Shown piece by piece: positions 32,945 to 46,049 of a stretch of DNA of 64,000 nucleotides (position 1 is the first letter of the stretch; each line of letters starts with the position of its first letter). Made by a program: the position numbers and the translations under genes. The DNA comes from Microbacterium radiodurans (lineage in GTDB: Bacteria; Actinomycetota; Actinomycetes; Actinomycetales; Microbacteriaceae): the NCBI RefSeq assembly GCF_008710705.1, contig NZ_VYRZ01000002.1, forward strand, positions 186,001 through 250,000, in the 5' to 3' direction. The notes below the pieces were generated by a model, which was not told the DNA's origin, ran no database searches, and worked only from the letters and a program-made list of their open reading frames with translations.

Positions 32945-34061
32945 GGTGCTCTCCTTCCGGCGGATGCACGCCGATCGTGAGGTGTCGGATGTCGTTCGTC
33001 TCCCAGGCGCGGAGCATGCCGGCGAGGTCGGCTCCGGCCGGCGCCAGGACGATGCCGCAGTCGCCGCCGCCGGCGCCGGAAGGCTTCGCCGCCGCGCCGA
33101 TGTCCTCGGCGGCGTCGCAGAGGATGCGCAGGCGATCGGTCTCGATCGTGACACCGGAGCGCGCGCCGAGCTCCTGGAGCAGTCGGCGGTTGCGGCGGAG
33201 GGAGGCGAGAGCGAGGTCCGCGGACGCGGCATCCTGATCGCGCGAGAGCGCCCGCCACAGATCGTCGACGCATGCCCGCGAGGCGGCGAGGAACGCCGTC
33301 TGATCGGTGCTCGTGGCGTTCGTCCCCCGCGAGACGCCGCTGACGAGACGCTCGGTGGAGGCGGGATGACCCGTCCAGCCCACGAGCAGGTCGAGGCCGG
33401 ACGGCGGTTCGAGTCGGACGATCTCCGCGTCGCCCCAGGCCGGAGAGCCGAGGACGCCGGCCACGCCGGATTCCGCGCGGGCCCGTCGCAGGAGGTCGCG
33501 GTCGGGCGAGCGGTAGCCGATCCACCCGCCGTAGGTGCTCGCGGCGACATCGCCGCCCGAGGCGTTCGGGGCGACGACGATCGTCGCCAGCATGGCGAGT
33601 TCGTAGCGCTCGCGAAGCGTCAGCCGGAGGCCGTAGAACGCGTCGATCGCGGCGATCGTGGCCACCGTCACCGCCGCGGACGATCCGAGACCGAACTTGC
33701 GGCCGCTCGGGTCGTCGAGTCCGCTGTCGATGCGCAGGTCGAAGAAGCGGGGCGCGAGGCCGCGCGAGGCGCGCAGCTGCTCGGCGGCCTCGATCGCCGC
33801 GATCACGTAGTCGTACGGGTGATGCTCGCGGTCGAGCGTCAGACCGTCCACTCCGCGCGTCCAGCGCACCGGCATCCGGCTGTATTCGGGGGAGTGGATG
33901 CTGCCGGCGTCGACCCCCGCGGTGAGCGAGACCGTCAGGTAGCGATCGACCGCGATGAGCACCGACGGCTGGCCCGGCGACACGACGGCGTACTCGCCGG
34001 CGACGAACAGCTTGCCGGCGGCGCGGACGACGATCGCATCCGGTCGAGCAGACGCGCTCAT
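32934..34061 (-). CDS. mvaK2: phosphomevalonate kinase
   Basis: The product is 375 residues of the GHMP kinase family. N-terminal AAGKLFVAGEYAVVSPGQPS, the ATP loop KFGLGSSAAVTVA, and C-terminal KPSGAGGGDCGIVL are visible. It phosphorylates phosphomevalonate to the diphosphate. The ATG at 34061 overlaps the mvaD stop by 4 bp. It differs from MvaK1 by its longer insert around TYGGWIGYRSPDRDLL, typical of phosphomevalonate kinases. Confidence 0.9.
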   Translation of the reverse strand: MSASARPDAIVVRAAGKLFVAGEYAVVSPGQPSVLIAVDRYLTVSLTAGVDAGSIHSPEYSRMPVRWTRGVDGLTLDREHHPYDYVIAAIEAAEQLRASRGLAPRFFDLRIDSGLDDPSGRKFGLGSSAAVTVATIAAIDAFYGLRLTLRERYELAMLATIVVAPNASGGDVAASTYGGWIGYRSPDRDLLRRARAESGVAGVLGSPAWGDAEIVRLEPPSGLDLLVGWTGHPASTERLVSGVSRGTNATSTDQTAFLAASRACVDDLWRALSRDQDAASADLALASLRRNRRLLQELGARSGVTIETDRLRILCDAAEDIGAAAKPSGAGGGDCGIVLAPAGADLAGMLRAWETNDIRHLTIGVHPPEGEHHAG

Positions 34062-35026
34062 CCCTGCGTCCGGGTGACGAGCGACGCGGCCGGACCCGGG
34101 GCCGCGACGGCGAGTTCGGCGACACCCGCGAGCGCCGCGGTCACCGCGGGCACGTCGTCCGGGCGGGTGAGGACGACGACGTTCGGGCCGGCGTCGGCCG
34201 TCGCCCAGGCACCGACCCCGGCGTCCCGCAGCGCGACGACGCGATCGAAGATCTCCGTGCTCGTGGGGTTCAGGTAGCGGATCGGCGGATCGCACGACTG
34301 GATCAGGGCGTGCATCCGGAGGGCGTTGACCTCGGTGATGCGGCCGAGGCGCTCGACGTCGCCGGCGCGGCAGGCCTCCGCCGCCGACTCGAGGCTCTCG
34401 GCCGTCGAGGAGACCCACGCGGGGTAGAAGGGCGAGGTCAGGATGGTGCGGCGCATGGCCTCCCGGCTCGAGACGGCCTTCTGCCCCTTCTCGACCATCG
34501 CGACGACCATCGCGAGATCGGGGGCGTCGATGTGCTCGGCGAAAGACGACGCATCGTCGTCGCCGGCGTGCCAGATCGCGAATCCCGGGATGACCGACCG
34601 CGATGCCGAGCCCGAGCCCCGGCGGGCGAGGCGGCTCAGTGCCGGTGTGTCGAGCTCGAGCCCGTATGCCGCCGACGCCGCCACCGCGAGTGCGGCGAAG
34701 CCTGAGGCCGACGACGCGAGCCCGGCCGCGGACGGCACGGTGTTCACCGTCTCCACACGAGCGCGACGATCGCTGCCGGCGAGCTCGCGCACGAGATCGA
34801 GGAAGCGCGTCACGCGCTCGGCCGGTCCGTCGACCCGCTCCTCGCCGCCGTAGACGAGGACGTCCGCGACGGCGGCGTCATCGACGGTCACCGTCGTCGT
34901 GGTCGGGAAGATGTCGAGCGTCATCGACAGGCTGCCCGTGGCCGGCAGGTTGATGTCGCTGTCGCGTTTGCCCCAGTACTTGACGAGGGCGATGTTCGGG
35001 TGCGCGATGGCGGTCGCGGTGCTCAT
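34058..35026 (-). CDS. mvaD: diphosphomevalonate decarboxylase
   Basis: The product is 322 residues. The family signature is AHPNIALVKYWGKRD at the start, with NTVPSAAGLASSASGFAALA and TADAGPNVVVL later. Catalytic Asp is in the expected position of TADAGPN. It makes IPP from mevalonate diphosphate with ATP. The ATG at 35026, preceded by GAAGGAG, overlaps the mvaK1 stop by 4 bp. Confidence 0.93.
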   Translation of the reverse strand: MSTATAIAHPNIALVKYWGKRDSDINLPATGSLSMTLDIFPTTTTVTVDDAAVADVLVYGGEERVDGPAERVTRFLDLVRELAGSDRRARVETVNTVPSAAGLASSASGFAALAVAASAAYGLELDTPALSRLARRGSGSASRSVIPGFAIWHAGDDDASSFAEHIDAPDLAMVVAMVEKGQKAVSSREAMRRTILTSPFYPAWVSSTAESLESAAEACRAGDVERLGRITEVNALRMHALIQSCDPPIRYLNPTSTEIFDRVVALRDAGVGAWATADAGPNVVVLTRPDDVPAVTAALAGVAELAVAAPGPAASLVTRTQG

Positions 35027-36024
35027 GCCCCTCCTTCGACGGTCGTGGTCCAGACCGCGGCGGCGCCGACGCGGGTGAGGTGGTCGCTCAGTTCGGCCGC
35101 GGCGTCGGTGTCGCGCACGAGCGCGAGGACGCATCCGCCGCGGCCGCCCCCGGTGAGCTTGGCACCGAGCGCGCCCGCCGAGACGGCTGCGGCGAAGAGG
35201 CGATCGAGGGCGGGATCTCCCACGCCGAGACCGTTCAGGAGCGTGTGCGCGCGCGTCATCGCGGCGCCGATCCCGTCGCTCTCGCCCGCCGACACCTGGC
35301 CGCGGACCGCCGTCGCCAGGGCGCCCAGCTCGTCCAGCGACGCATCGACCGCGGCCGGATCCGCTGCGCGGCGCGCGGCGACGGCGGCGACGGCCTCCCG
35401 CGTGCGACCGCGGACCCCGCTGTCGGCGATGACGAAGGTGAGGTCCGACCCGACCGAGACCGGTTCGATCCGGCCGGCCTCGAACCACACGGCGGCGCGG
35501 GCGCGCACCGTGCGGGCGTCGAGCCCGCTCGGCGACCCGTGCGCGGCGCGCTCGGCGGTCTGGATGAGTTCGTGCATGCGCTCGTCGTCGACCCGCGCGC
35601 CGCAGGCGGCGAGGGCCGCCTCGATCACGGCCGCCGACACCGCGGCGCTCGATCCGAGTCCCCGCTCGGCGGGGATGCTGCTCTCGATCGCGATCTCGAG
35701 GGCCGTGTCGGGCGATCCCGCCGCCTCCAGGGCGGCGGCCATCGCCGTCACCGTCACCCGCAGACGTTCCGGTGCACGCGCGGCCTGCCCCGTGTACAGG
35801 GCGCTCCGCAGACGCGAGGGCCCGGAGATCGCTCGCGCCTCCGCGCGCGCCTCGAGCGCGCGGACCGGAATCGCCAGCGCCGGACGACCGTAGACCACGG
35901 CGTGCTCGCCGATCAGGATCGCCTTCGCACCGGCTCGGCCCGTCGCGGCGGGCGCTGCGGTCGTGCCGTGCGTCACCTGCGGAGGGGCGTCCGGTGCAAG
36001 GGGGACGTCGGTCGATGCAGTCAT
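35023..36024 (-). CDS. mvaK1: mevalonate kinase
   Basis: The product is 333 residues of the GHMP kinase family. It has AGAKAILIGEHAVVYGRPALAIP, the ATP loop RGLGSSAAVSAAVI, and the C-terminal KLTGGGRGGCVLAL. It is the first gene of the operon. A TACGCT box 12 nt upstream of the ATG at 36024 gives a very short leader. The upstream gap to pyrR is divergent. Confidence 0.92.
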   Translation of the reverse strand: MTASTDVPLAPDAPPQVTHGTTAAPAATGRAGAKAILIGEHAVVYGRPALAIPVRALEARAEARAISGPSRLRSALYTGQAARAPERLRVTVTAMAAALEAAGSPDTALEIAIESSIPAERGLGSSAAVSAAVIEAALAACGARVDDERMHELIQTAERAAHGSPSGLDARTVRARAAVWFEAGRIEPVSVGSDLTFVIADSGVRGRTREAVAAVAARRAADPAAVDASLDELGALATAVRGQVSAGESDGIGAAMTRAHTLLNGLGVGDPALDRLFAAAVSAGALGAKLTGGGRGGCVLALVRDTDAAAELSDHLTRVGAAAVWTTTVEGGA

Positions 36025-36036
36025 GGAATTTCGTTG

Positions 36037-36042
36037 AGCGTA
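36037..36042 (-). promoter_or_regulatory. -10 box of the mevalonate operon promoter
   Basis: TACGCT on the minus strand ends 12 nt before the mvaK1 ATG. It predicts a leader of about 5-7 nt without a ribosome binding site. No CrtR-like GCTAG repeat is seen here. Confidence 0.45.
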
Positions 36043-36103
36043 ACAGTCCGTCCCGGGGCGGACCTGGAGGCCCGGCGAATGTGCTCCGGGGAGCGGTGGG
36101 CGC

Positions 36104-36109
36104 TATCAT
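36104..36109 (+). promoter_or_regulatory. -10 box of the pyr operon promoter
   Basis: TATCAT is a near-consensus -10. It would start transcription near 36116 and give a leader of about 50 nt that contains the PyrR-binding hairpin. Confidence 0.5.
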
Positions 36110-36136
36110 GGGCGCCGCACCCAGCAACCTTTAACA

Positions 36137-36152
36137 CCGTCCCGTGAGGCGG
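36137..36152 (+). promoter_or_regulatory. PyrR-binding RNA hairpin in the pyr leader
   Basis: CCG-T-CC-CGTGA-GG-CGG folds into a bulged stem-loop. Its core TCCCGTGAGG (36140-36149) fits the PyrR-binding loop consensus UCCNGNGAGG exactly. It lies next to the ribosome binding site (GGAGAAGGGAG), so PyrR bound with UMP should block translation of pyrR, as described for mycobacteria. No anti-terminator/terminator pair is seen. Confidence 0.82.
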
Positions 36153-36167
36153 AGAAGGGAGCGGCGG

Positions 36168-36698
36168 ATGAGCACGCGAACCGTGCTGCACGAAGCCGAC
36201 ATCGCCCGGGCCCTGACGAGGATCTCGCACGAGATCCTCGAATCGAACCGGGGCCCCGCAGAACTCGTCGTCCTCGGGATCCCGAGTCGCGGCGCGCCCC
36301 TGGCCGCCCGCATCGGCGCGATCCTCGGGGACATCTCCGGCACAGCCGTCCCGGTCGGCGCCCTCGACGTCACGATGTACCGCGACGACCTCCGCCGTCA
36401 CCCCACGCGCACGCCGCGGCCGACGCAGATCCCCGACGGCGGCGTCGACGGCAAGGTCGTGGTCCTGGTCGACGACGTCCTCTTCTCCGGTCGTTCCATC
36501 CGCGCCGCGCTCGACGCGCTGCAGGACATCGGCAGGCCCGCCGCGGTCCGCTTGGCGACCCTGATCGATCGCGGACACCGCGAGCTCCCCATCCGTCCCG
36601 ATTTCGTCGGCAAGAACCTGCCGAGCGCCCGCGAGGAACGCGTCAACGTGCGGCTGCGCGAGATCGACGGCGCCGACGAGGTGACGATCGGATCATGA
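36168..36698 (+). CDS. pyrR: bifunctional pyr operon regulator / uracil phosphoribosyltransferase
   Basis: The product is 176 residues. It has the PRPP-binding motif [18 protein letters not shown] and the PyrR-typical [13 protein letters not shown] and [16 protein letters not shown]. It senses UMP/PRPP and binds the hairpin just upstream. The ATG at 36168 follows GGAGAAGGGAG. It overlaps pyrB by 4 bp (ATGA). The gene upstream is not nusB, the usual actinobacterial neighbour. Confidence 0.95.
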   Translation: MSTRTVLHEADIARALTRISHEILESNRGPAELVVLGIPSRGAPLAARIGAILGDISGTAVPVGALDVTMYRDDLRRHPTRTPRPTQIPDGGVDGKVVVLVDDVLFSGRSIRAALDALQDIGRPAAVRLATLIDRGHRELPIRPDFVGKNLPSAREERVNVRLREIDGADEVTIGS

Positions 36699-37660
36699 GG
36701 CATCTGCTCGACACCCGCGACCTCGCCCGTGCGGACGCCATCCGCATCCTCGACGTCGCCGAGGACATGGCCGCCACCCAGCACCGTGAGGTGCGGAAGC
36801 TCCCGACGCTCCGGGGCAGGACGGTCGTGAACCTGTTCTTCGAGGACTCCACGCGCACGCGCATCTCCTTCGAGGCCGCGGCCAAGCGGCTCTCGGCCGA
36901 TGTCATCAACTTCTCGGCGAAAGGCTCCTCGGTCTCGAAGGGGGAATCGCTGCAGGACACCGCGCAGACGCTGCAGGCCATGGGCGCGGATGCCGTCGTC
37001 ATCCGCCACGGGGCGTCCGGCGCACCGCAGACGCTCGCCACGAGCGGGTGGATCACGGCGGGCGTCGTCAACGCCGGCGACGGCACGCACGCTCATCCCA
37101 CGCAGGCGCTCCTGGACGCCTTCACCATCCGCTCGCGATTCTTCGGCGCGGCCAGCCGCGGACGCGACCTCTCGGGGCTGCGGGTGACGATCGTCGGCGA
37201 CATCCTGCACTCGCGCGTCGCGCGCTCGAACGTCTGGCTCCTGACGACCCTCGGTGCGGAGGTGACGCTGGTCGCACCGCCGACCCTCGTACCGCAGGAT
37301 GTGTCGGCGTGGCCGGTGCGGGTCGTCTACGACCTCGACGAGGCGATCGCGTCGGGTCCGGACGCCCTCATGATGCTCCGCATTCAGCTCGAGCGGATGA
37401 ATGCCGCGTATTTCCCGACTGAACGGGAGTATTCGCGGACGTGGGGATTGGACGCGGCACGGTCGGCGGCGCTGCCGCCCGGTAGCATTGTGCTGCACCC
37501 CGGACCCATGAACCGGGGGATGGAGATCTCCGCCGCCGCCGCCGATTCCCCCCGTTCGACCGTGCTCGAGCAGGTGGCGAACGGCGTTTCGGTGCGGATG
37601 GCCGTGCTCTACCTGCTGCTGGCGGGGGAGCGCACCGAGACCGAGGAGGACGGACGATGA
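36695..37660 (+). CDS. pyrB: aspartate carbamoyltransferase catalytic subunit
   Basis: The product is 321 residues. The carbamoyl phosphate site [15 protein letters not shown], the SKGESLQDT loop and [11 protein letters not shown] near the end are all intact. It makes carbamoyl aspartate. No pyrI regulatory subunit gene follows, consistent with actinobacterial operons. It overlaps pyrR and pyrC by 4 bp each. Confidence 0.96.
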   Translation: MRHLLDTRDLARADAIRILDVAEDMAATQHREVRKLPTLRGRTVVNLFFEDSTRTRISFEAAAKRLSADVINFSAKGSSVSKGESLQDTAQTLQAMGADAVVIRHGASGAPQTLATSGWITAGVVNAGDGTHAHPTQALLDAFTIRSRFFGAASRGRDLSGLRVTIVGDILHSRVARSNVWLLTTLGAEVTLVAPPTLVPQDVSAWPVRVVYDLDEAIASGPDALMMLRIQLERMNAAYFPTEREYSRTWGLDAARSAALPPGSIVLHPGPMNRGMEISAAAADSPRSTVLEQVANGVSVRMAVLYLLLAGERTETEEDGR

Positions 37661-38967
37661 GCGAGAGCTTCCTCATCCGCGGCGCGCGGCCCCAGGGCGG
37701 ACCGGCTGTCGACATGCTCATCTCCGACGGCGCGATCCGCGAGGTCGGCACCGGGGTGAGCGCCGTCGGCGCCACGGTGGTCGATGCGGACGGCCTCATC
37801 GCCCTGCCCGGCCTGGTCGACCTGCACACGCACCTGCGAGAGCCGGGCTACGAGGCGTCCGAGACCATCCTGACGGGCTCGCGCGCGGCAGCGGCCGGCG
37901 GTTTCACGACCGTCTTCGCGATGCCCAACACCTCGCCAGTCGCCGATACCGCGGGTGTGGTCGAGCAGGAGCTCGCCCTCGGCGAGGCAGCCGGGTTCGC
38001 GCGGGTCCAGCCGATCGGGGCCGTGACCGTGGGGCAGAAGGGCGAACGCCTCGCCGAGCTCGGTGCGATGGCCGCCTCCCGGGCCCGCGTGCGCGTCTTC
38101 AGCGACGACGGGTTCTGCGTCTTCGATCCGCTCATCATGCGCCGCGCGCTCGAGTACGTGAAGTCGTTCGACGGCGTCGTCGCCCAGCACGCGCAGGACC
38201 CGCGGCTGACCGAGGGCGCTCAGATGAACGAGGGCACCGTCTCGGCCGATCTCGGTCTGGCCGGCTGGCCGGCGGTGGCGGAGGAGTCGATCATCGCGCG
38301 CGACGTCCTCCTCGCCGAGCACGTCGGCTCGCGCCTGCATGTGTGTCACCTCTCGACCGCGGGCTCGGTCGACATCATCCGCTGGGCCAAGAGGCGCGGC
38401 GTGAACGTGACGGCCGAGGTCACCCCGCATCATCTCCTCCTCACCGAGGAGCTCGTCCGCGGCTACGACGCGCGGTTCAAGGTGAACCCGCCGCTGCGCC
38501 GCGACGAGGACGTCCTCGCCGTGCGCGCGGGTCTCGCCGACGGCACGATCGACATCGTGGCGACCGACCACGCTCCGCATCCCGCCGAGGCCAAGTCCTG
38601 CGAGTGGGCGGCGGCGGCCAACGGCATGGTGGGCCTCGAGACGGCCCTCCGCGTCGTCCAGCAGGCGGTCGTCGACACCGGGATGCTCGACTGGGACGAC
38701 GTCGCGCGCGTCATGTCGTCGGCGCCGGCGCGCATCGGCCGGCTGGATGCCGCGGGCACCCCGCTCGCGGCGGGACAGCCCGCCTCGCTGACCCTCTACG
38801 ATCCGCGGCCGGTCCGGGCCTTCTCGACCGACGACCTCCACGGCCGGAGCGTGAACTCGCCGTACCTCGGCCGCGAGCTCCCGGGCGAGGTGCGCTGGAC
38901 CTTCTTCGGCGGCGCGGCGACCGTCGCCGACGGCGCACTCCTCGACACCCCGGGGGTGCGCGCGTGA
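37657..38967 (+). CDS. pyrC: dihydroorotase
   Basis: The product is 436 residues of the amidohydrolase superfamily. Zinc ligands lie in [24 protein letters not shown] and the catalytic Asp in [11 protein letters not shown]. It closes carbamoyl aspartate to dihydroorotate. Type I (long) dihydroorotase, normal length. It overlaps pyrB and the next gene by 4 bp. Confidence 0.96.
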   Translation: MSESFLIRGARPQGGPAVDMLISDGAIREVGTGVSAVGATVVDADGLIALPGLVDLHTHLREPGYEASETILTGSRAAAAGGFTTVFAMPNTSPVADTAGVVEQELALGEAAGFARVQPIGAVTVGQKGERLAELGAMAASRARVRVFSDDGFCVFDPLIMRRALEYVKSFDGVVAQHAQDPRLTEGAQMNEGTVSADLGLAGWPAVAEESIIARDVLLAEHVGSRLHVCHLSTAGSVDIIRWAKRRGVNVTAEVTPHHLLLTEELVRGYDARFKVNPPLRRDEDVLAVRAGLADGTIDIVATDHAPHPAEAKSCEWAAAANGMVGLETALRVVQQAVVDTGMLDWDDVARVMSSAPARIGRLDAAGTPLAAGQPASLTLYDPRPVRAFSTDDLHGRSVNSPYLGRELPGEVRWTFFGGAATVADGALLDTPGVRA

Positions 38968-39476
38968 GCCGCGAGGCCGCGCTGATCGTCATGGTCGTCG
39001 TCGCTCTCGCGCTCCTCGGCCTCGGCGTCTGGGCGTGGCGACGACGGACGCGGCGCGACAGCGGTCTGCACGCGCCGGTCGGCGAAGCACCCGCCGACGC
39101 GGCGACGCTGGCGCAGTTCTCCGGCCTGTACGTGGCGACCACGCGCCGAGACGAGCCGCTCGAGCGACTCGCCATCAGGCGTCTCGGCTTCCGCTCGCGG
39201 GTCGACGTCGTGGTGACGACCGGCGGTGTCGCGCTCGATCTCACCGGTCAGCCGCGTCTGTTCATCGCGACCGATCGGATCGACGGAGTCGACCAGGCGA
39301 CCGTCGCGATCGATCGCGTCGTCGAGAAGGAGGGCCTCGCCCGCCTCTCGTGGCGCCTCGACGGGCAGCATCCGGTCGACAGCTACTTCCGTCCCCAGAC
39401 GTCCTCGGCTCGCGCGCTCGTCGACGCGATCCGCACGATTCCCCACTTCCCCCTCACCCCAGGAGGCGACGCGTGA
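38964..39476 (+). CDS. membrane protein of the pyr operon (Rv1382-like)
   Basis: The product is 170 residues. One N-terminal transmembrane helix (about residues 7-24) is followed by a basic stretch RRRTRRD and a soluble domain ending [11 protein letters not shown] protein of this layout sits between pyrC and carA in mycobacteria (Rv1382). Its function is unknown. GTG start and stop overlap pyrC and carA by 4 bp, so it is co-translated with the pathway enzymes. Confidence 0.82.
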   Translation: MSREAALIVMVVVALALLGLGVWAWRRRTRRDSGLHAPVGEAPADAATLAQFSGLYVATTRRDEPLERLAIRRLGFRSRVDVVVTTGGVALDLTGQPRLFIATDRIDGVDQATVAIDRVVEKEGLARLSWRLDGQHPVDSYFRPQTSSARALVDAIRTIPHFPLTPGGDA

Positions 39477-40620
39477 CCCTGTTCACCCGCGACCCCGCCG
39501 TGCTCGTGCTCGAGGACGGTTCCCGCTACGCCGGTCGCGCCTACGGCGCGCGCGGCACGACCCTCGGCGAAGTCGTCTTCGCCACGGGCATGACCGGCTA
39601 CCAGGAGACGCTGACCGACCCGTCCTACGCCGGTCAGATCGTGCTGCAGACCGCTCCCCACATCGGCAACACCGGCATGAACGCCGAAGACGTCGAGTCG
39701 CGGCGCATCTGGGTCGCCGGCTACATCGTGCGCGACCCCTCGCGCGTGGTGTCGAACTGGCGTTCCGAGAACTCGCTCGACGACTCCCTCGAGAAGGACG
39801 GCATCGTCGGCATCAGCGGCATCGACACCCGCGCGATCACCCGCGTCCTCCGCTCGGCCGGTTCGATGCGCGGCGGCGTGTTCAGCGGTGACGCCGCGGA
39901 CATCGACCCGGACGAGCAGCTGCGCATCGTGCGCGAGGCTCCCGCGATGGCGGGCCGCAACCTGTCGGCCGAGGTCTCCGTCGGCGCGGCCGAAGTGACG
40001 CCGGCCGTGGGCGAGCGGCTCGGCAACCTGGCCGTGCTCGATCTCGGAGTGAAGCAGGCGACGGTCGACAACCTCGCCCGGCGCGGCTTCGACGTCCACG
40101 TCCTGCCGCAGGACGTCACGCTCGAGCAGCTGCGCGCGATCGACCCGATCGCGGTGTTCTACTCCAACGGCCCGGGCGACCCGGCCGCGAGCGACCACCA
40201 CGTCGAACTCCTGCGGGGCGTGCTCGCCGAGAAGCTGCCGTTCTTCGGCATCTGCTTCGGGAACCAGCTCCTCGGCCGTGCCCTCGGCTTCGGCACCTAC
40301 AAGCTGCCCTTCGGCCACCGCGGGATCAACCAGCCGGTCCTCGACAAGCAGACGGGCCGCGTCGAGATCACCGCTCACAACCACGGCTTCGCCGTCGACG
40401 CGCCGATCGAGGGCGTCATCGACAGCCCGGCGGGCTTCGGCCGCGTCGAGGTCAGCCACGTGGGCCTCAACGACAACGTCGTGGAGGGTCTGCGCGCCCT
40501 CGATCTCCCCGCCTTCTCGGTGCAGTACCACCCCGAGGCGGCGGCCGGTCCGCACGACGCCAACTACCTCTTCGACCGCTTCCGCGACCTCGTGATCGCG
40601 AACCAGGAGACCAAGAACTG

Positions 40621-40621
<1 letters not shown>
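39473..40621 (+). CDS. carA: carbamoyl phosphate synthase small subunit
   Basis: The product is 382 residues. An N-terminal CPSase domain ([20 protein letters not shown]) is followed by a class I glutamine amidotransferase with the nucleophile in [14 protein letters not shown] and His-Glu in [12 protein letters not shown]. It supplies ammonia to CarB. Start GTG overlaps the upstream stop, and TGATG joins it to carB. Confidence 0.96.
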
Positions 40622-43904
<3,283 letters not shown>

Positions 43905-43908
<4 letters not shown>

Positions 43909-44777
43909 ACGGATTCGGCGACCGCCTGCGCGCGGCTTTCGACGAGGTCGGGCAGCTCTGCGTCGGCATCGACCCGCACGGCGGGCTGCTGCAGGCGTGG
44001 GGGCTGCCCGCGTCGGCCGCCGGGGTGCGCGAGTTCGGACTGCGCGTCGTCGACGCCTGCCGGGGCCGCGTCGGCGTCGTCAAGCCCCAGGTGGCGTTCT
44101 TCGAGCGCTTCGGCTCGGCGGGATTCGCCGCGCTCGAGGAGGTGCAGGCGGCCGCCCGCGCGGCGGGCCTGCTCGTGATCGCCGATGCGAAGCGCGGCGA
44201 TATCGGAAGCACGATGGACGGTTACGTCGCGGCGTGGCTCGAGCCGGGGTCGCCGCTCGAGGCGGACGCCGTGACCGTGAGCCCGTACCTCGGCCCCGCG
44301 TCGCTCCGAGCGACGATCGCGGCGGCGGTGCGCGCCGGGAAGGGCGTGTTCGTCCTCGCGGCGACCAGCAACCCCGAAGCGGTCGGACTGCAGTCCGCGG
44401 AGGTCACCGTCGTGGCGGCCGAGCGCGGCCAGACGGTCGCCGACTGGGTGGCCGACGGTGTCGCCTGGGCGAACCGGGTCCCCGCGGACGCGGGCGGTCT
44501 GGGCCCGGTCGGCCTCGTCGTCGGCGCGACCGTCGACCGCTCCGAGGTCGGCCTGTCCGACGGCAGCCTCCGCGGCGCGCCGCTTCTCGCACCCGGCTTC
44601 GGTGCGCAGGGCGCGGGGCTGCGCGACATCGGCACGATCTTCGGGCGTTTCGCGCCGCAGGTGGTCGCCAGCGCGAGCCGCAGCGTCCTCGCGTCGGGAC
44701 CGGACGGTATCGTCACCGCCATCGATTCGCACAACGCCGAACTCGCCGATGCACTCCGGGAGGAGAACCGTGGCTGA
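43905..44777 (+). CDS. pyrF: orotidine 5'-phosphate decarboxylase (long, type 2 family)
   Basis: The product is 290 residues. The active-site [17 protein letters not shown] gives the catalytic Lys-Asp set, and GIDPHG and [11 protein letters not shown] match the long (PyrF type 2) group found in mycobacteria. It makes UMP. GTG start overlaps carB by 4 bp. Its last 8 bp are shared with the mIHF-gmk gene. pyrD and pyrE are not in the window. Confidence 0.94.
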
Positions 44778-45666
44778 ACGACCGCACCCGCCCGAGGTCG
44801 ACCGCGTCGCCGCGTCGCGGCGCGCCGTGAAGGCACGTCGCGAGCGCGCAGCGCTGAAGAAGGACGTGGCCATGCGCGTGATCTCGCCGCAGGAGCTCCT
44901 GCGGCGTGCGCACGATGCGCCGGATTCCGCGGCGGGTGCGATGCGCGTGACCGACTTCCTCACCAGCATCCCGGCGATCGGCGAGGGCAAGCGCGACCGC
45001 ATCCTCCAGGAGCTCGACATCGCCCGCGTGAAGAAGCTGGCCGGTCTCGGCCCGCGCCAGCGCGTGGCCCTGCGTTCCTTCCTCGACCGTCGCTGGCCCG
45101 AGCCGCAGCCGCGCACGGGTCGCTCGCGCCTGTTGGTGCTCGCGGGGCCGACCGCCGTCGGCAAGGGGACCGTCGCGGCGCAGATCCGGCGGACCCACCC
45201 CGAGATCCTGCTGTCCGTCTCGGCGACGACGCGCGCGCCGCGTCCCGGCGAGGTCGACGGCGAGCACTACTACTTCGTCGACGACGCCGAGTTCGACCGG
45301 ATGATCGCGGCGGGCGAGCTGCTCGAGTGGGCGACCGTGCACAACCGACACCGCTACGGCACGCCCCGCGCTCCCATCCAGGCGGCGCTGGCGGAGGGAC
45401 GCACGGTGCTGCTCGAGATCGACCTGCAGGGCGCGCGCCAGGTGCGCGCGGCGGCGCCCGACGCCACGCTCGTCTTCCTGCTGCCGCCCAGCTGGGACGA
45501 ACTCGTGGACCGACTCGTCGGGCGCGGGACGGAGGATGCCGAGGAGCGCACGCGTCGCCTGCGCACCGCTCGCGTCGAACTCGCCTCCCAGGGGGAGTTC
45601 GACTACCACGTGGTCAACGACACCGTCGAGCGCGCAGCCGACGAGGTCGCCTCGCTCGCACGCTGA
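44770..45666 (+). CDS. gmk: integration host factor (mIHF)-guanylate kinase fusion protein
   Basis: The product is 298 residues in two parts. Residues 1 to about 110 match actinobacterial integration host factor: [15 protein letters not shown], then [20 protein letters not shown] and [17 protein letters not shown]. Residues from about 117 are guanylate kinase, with P-loop [25 protein letters not shown] and HYYFVDD. In M. tuberculosis these are separate genes (Rv1388, Rv1389). The ribosome binding site GGAGGAG and GTG at 44770 precede the mIHF part. No stop, start with a good ribosome binding site, or frameshift separates the parts. Confidence 0.93.
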   Translation: MAERPHPPEVDRVAASRRAVKARRERAALKKDVAMRVISPQELLRRAHDAPDSAAGAMRVTDFLTSIPAIGEGKRDRILQELDIARVKKLAGLGPRQRVALRSFLDRRWPEPQPRTGRSRLLVLAGPTAVGKGTVAAQIRRTHPEILLSVSATTRAPRPGEVDGEHYYFVDDAEFDRMIAAGELLEWATVHNRHRYGTPRAPIQAALAEGRTVLLEIDLQGARQVRAAAPDATLVFLLPPSWDELVDRLVGRGTEDAEERTRRLRTARVELASQGEFDYHVVNDTVERAADEVASLAR

Positions 45667-45699
45667 GCCGTCCGCACGCATCGTCGAGCGGTCGCCCTG

Positions 45700-45705
45700 T
45701 AGAAT
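45700..45705 (+). promoter_or_regulatory. -10 box of the rpoZ promoter
   Basis: TAGAAT, preceded by TG, is a strong -10. It predicts a start near 45712 and a 62-nt leader ending in GGAAGGA before the rpoZ ATG. Confidence 0.55.
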
Positions 45706-45773
45706 GGGAGGATGCCTGCGCGCGCCGCGCGGCAGCCGACTCTCCACATCCATCGATCCCGGAAGGATCCGCC

Positions 45774-46028
45774 ATGGCCGGAAGCAACGAAGGCATCATC
45801 GACCCGCCCATCGACGCCCTGCTCGACAAGGTCGACTCGAAGTACCAGCTCGTCATCTACGCATCCAAGCGGGCGCGTCAGATCAACGACTACTACTCCG
45901 ACCTCCACGAGGGGAACCTCTTCGACAACGTCGGCCCGCTCGTCGACTCGTCGGTCGAGGACAAGCCCCTGACCATCGCGATGCACGAGATCCACGAGGA
46001 CAAGCTGCGCCTGCGCTCGCTCGACTGA
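45774..46028 (+). CDS. rpoZ: RNA polymerase omega subunit
   Basis: The product is 84 residues with the omega signature [18 protein letters not shown] and a C-terminal [17 protein letters not shown]. It binds beta' and helps RNA polymerase assembly. The ATG at 45774 follows GGAAGGA. The gene follows gmk as in most actinobacteria and has its own promoter. coaBC, often found next, is absent. Confidence 0.95.
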   Translation: MAGSNEGIIDPPIDALLDKVDSKYQLVIYASKRARQINDYYSDLHEGNLFDNVGPLVDSSVEDKPLTIAMHEIHEDKLRLRSLD

Positions 46029-46049
46029 GCGCCCCGCACCGTCATATTC

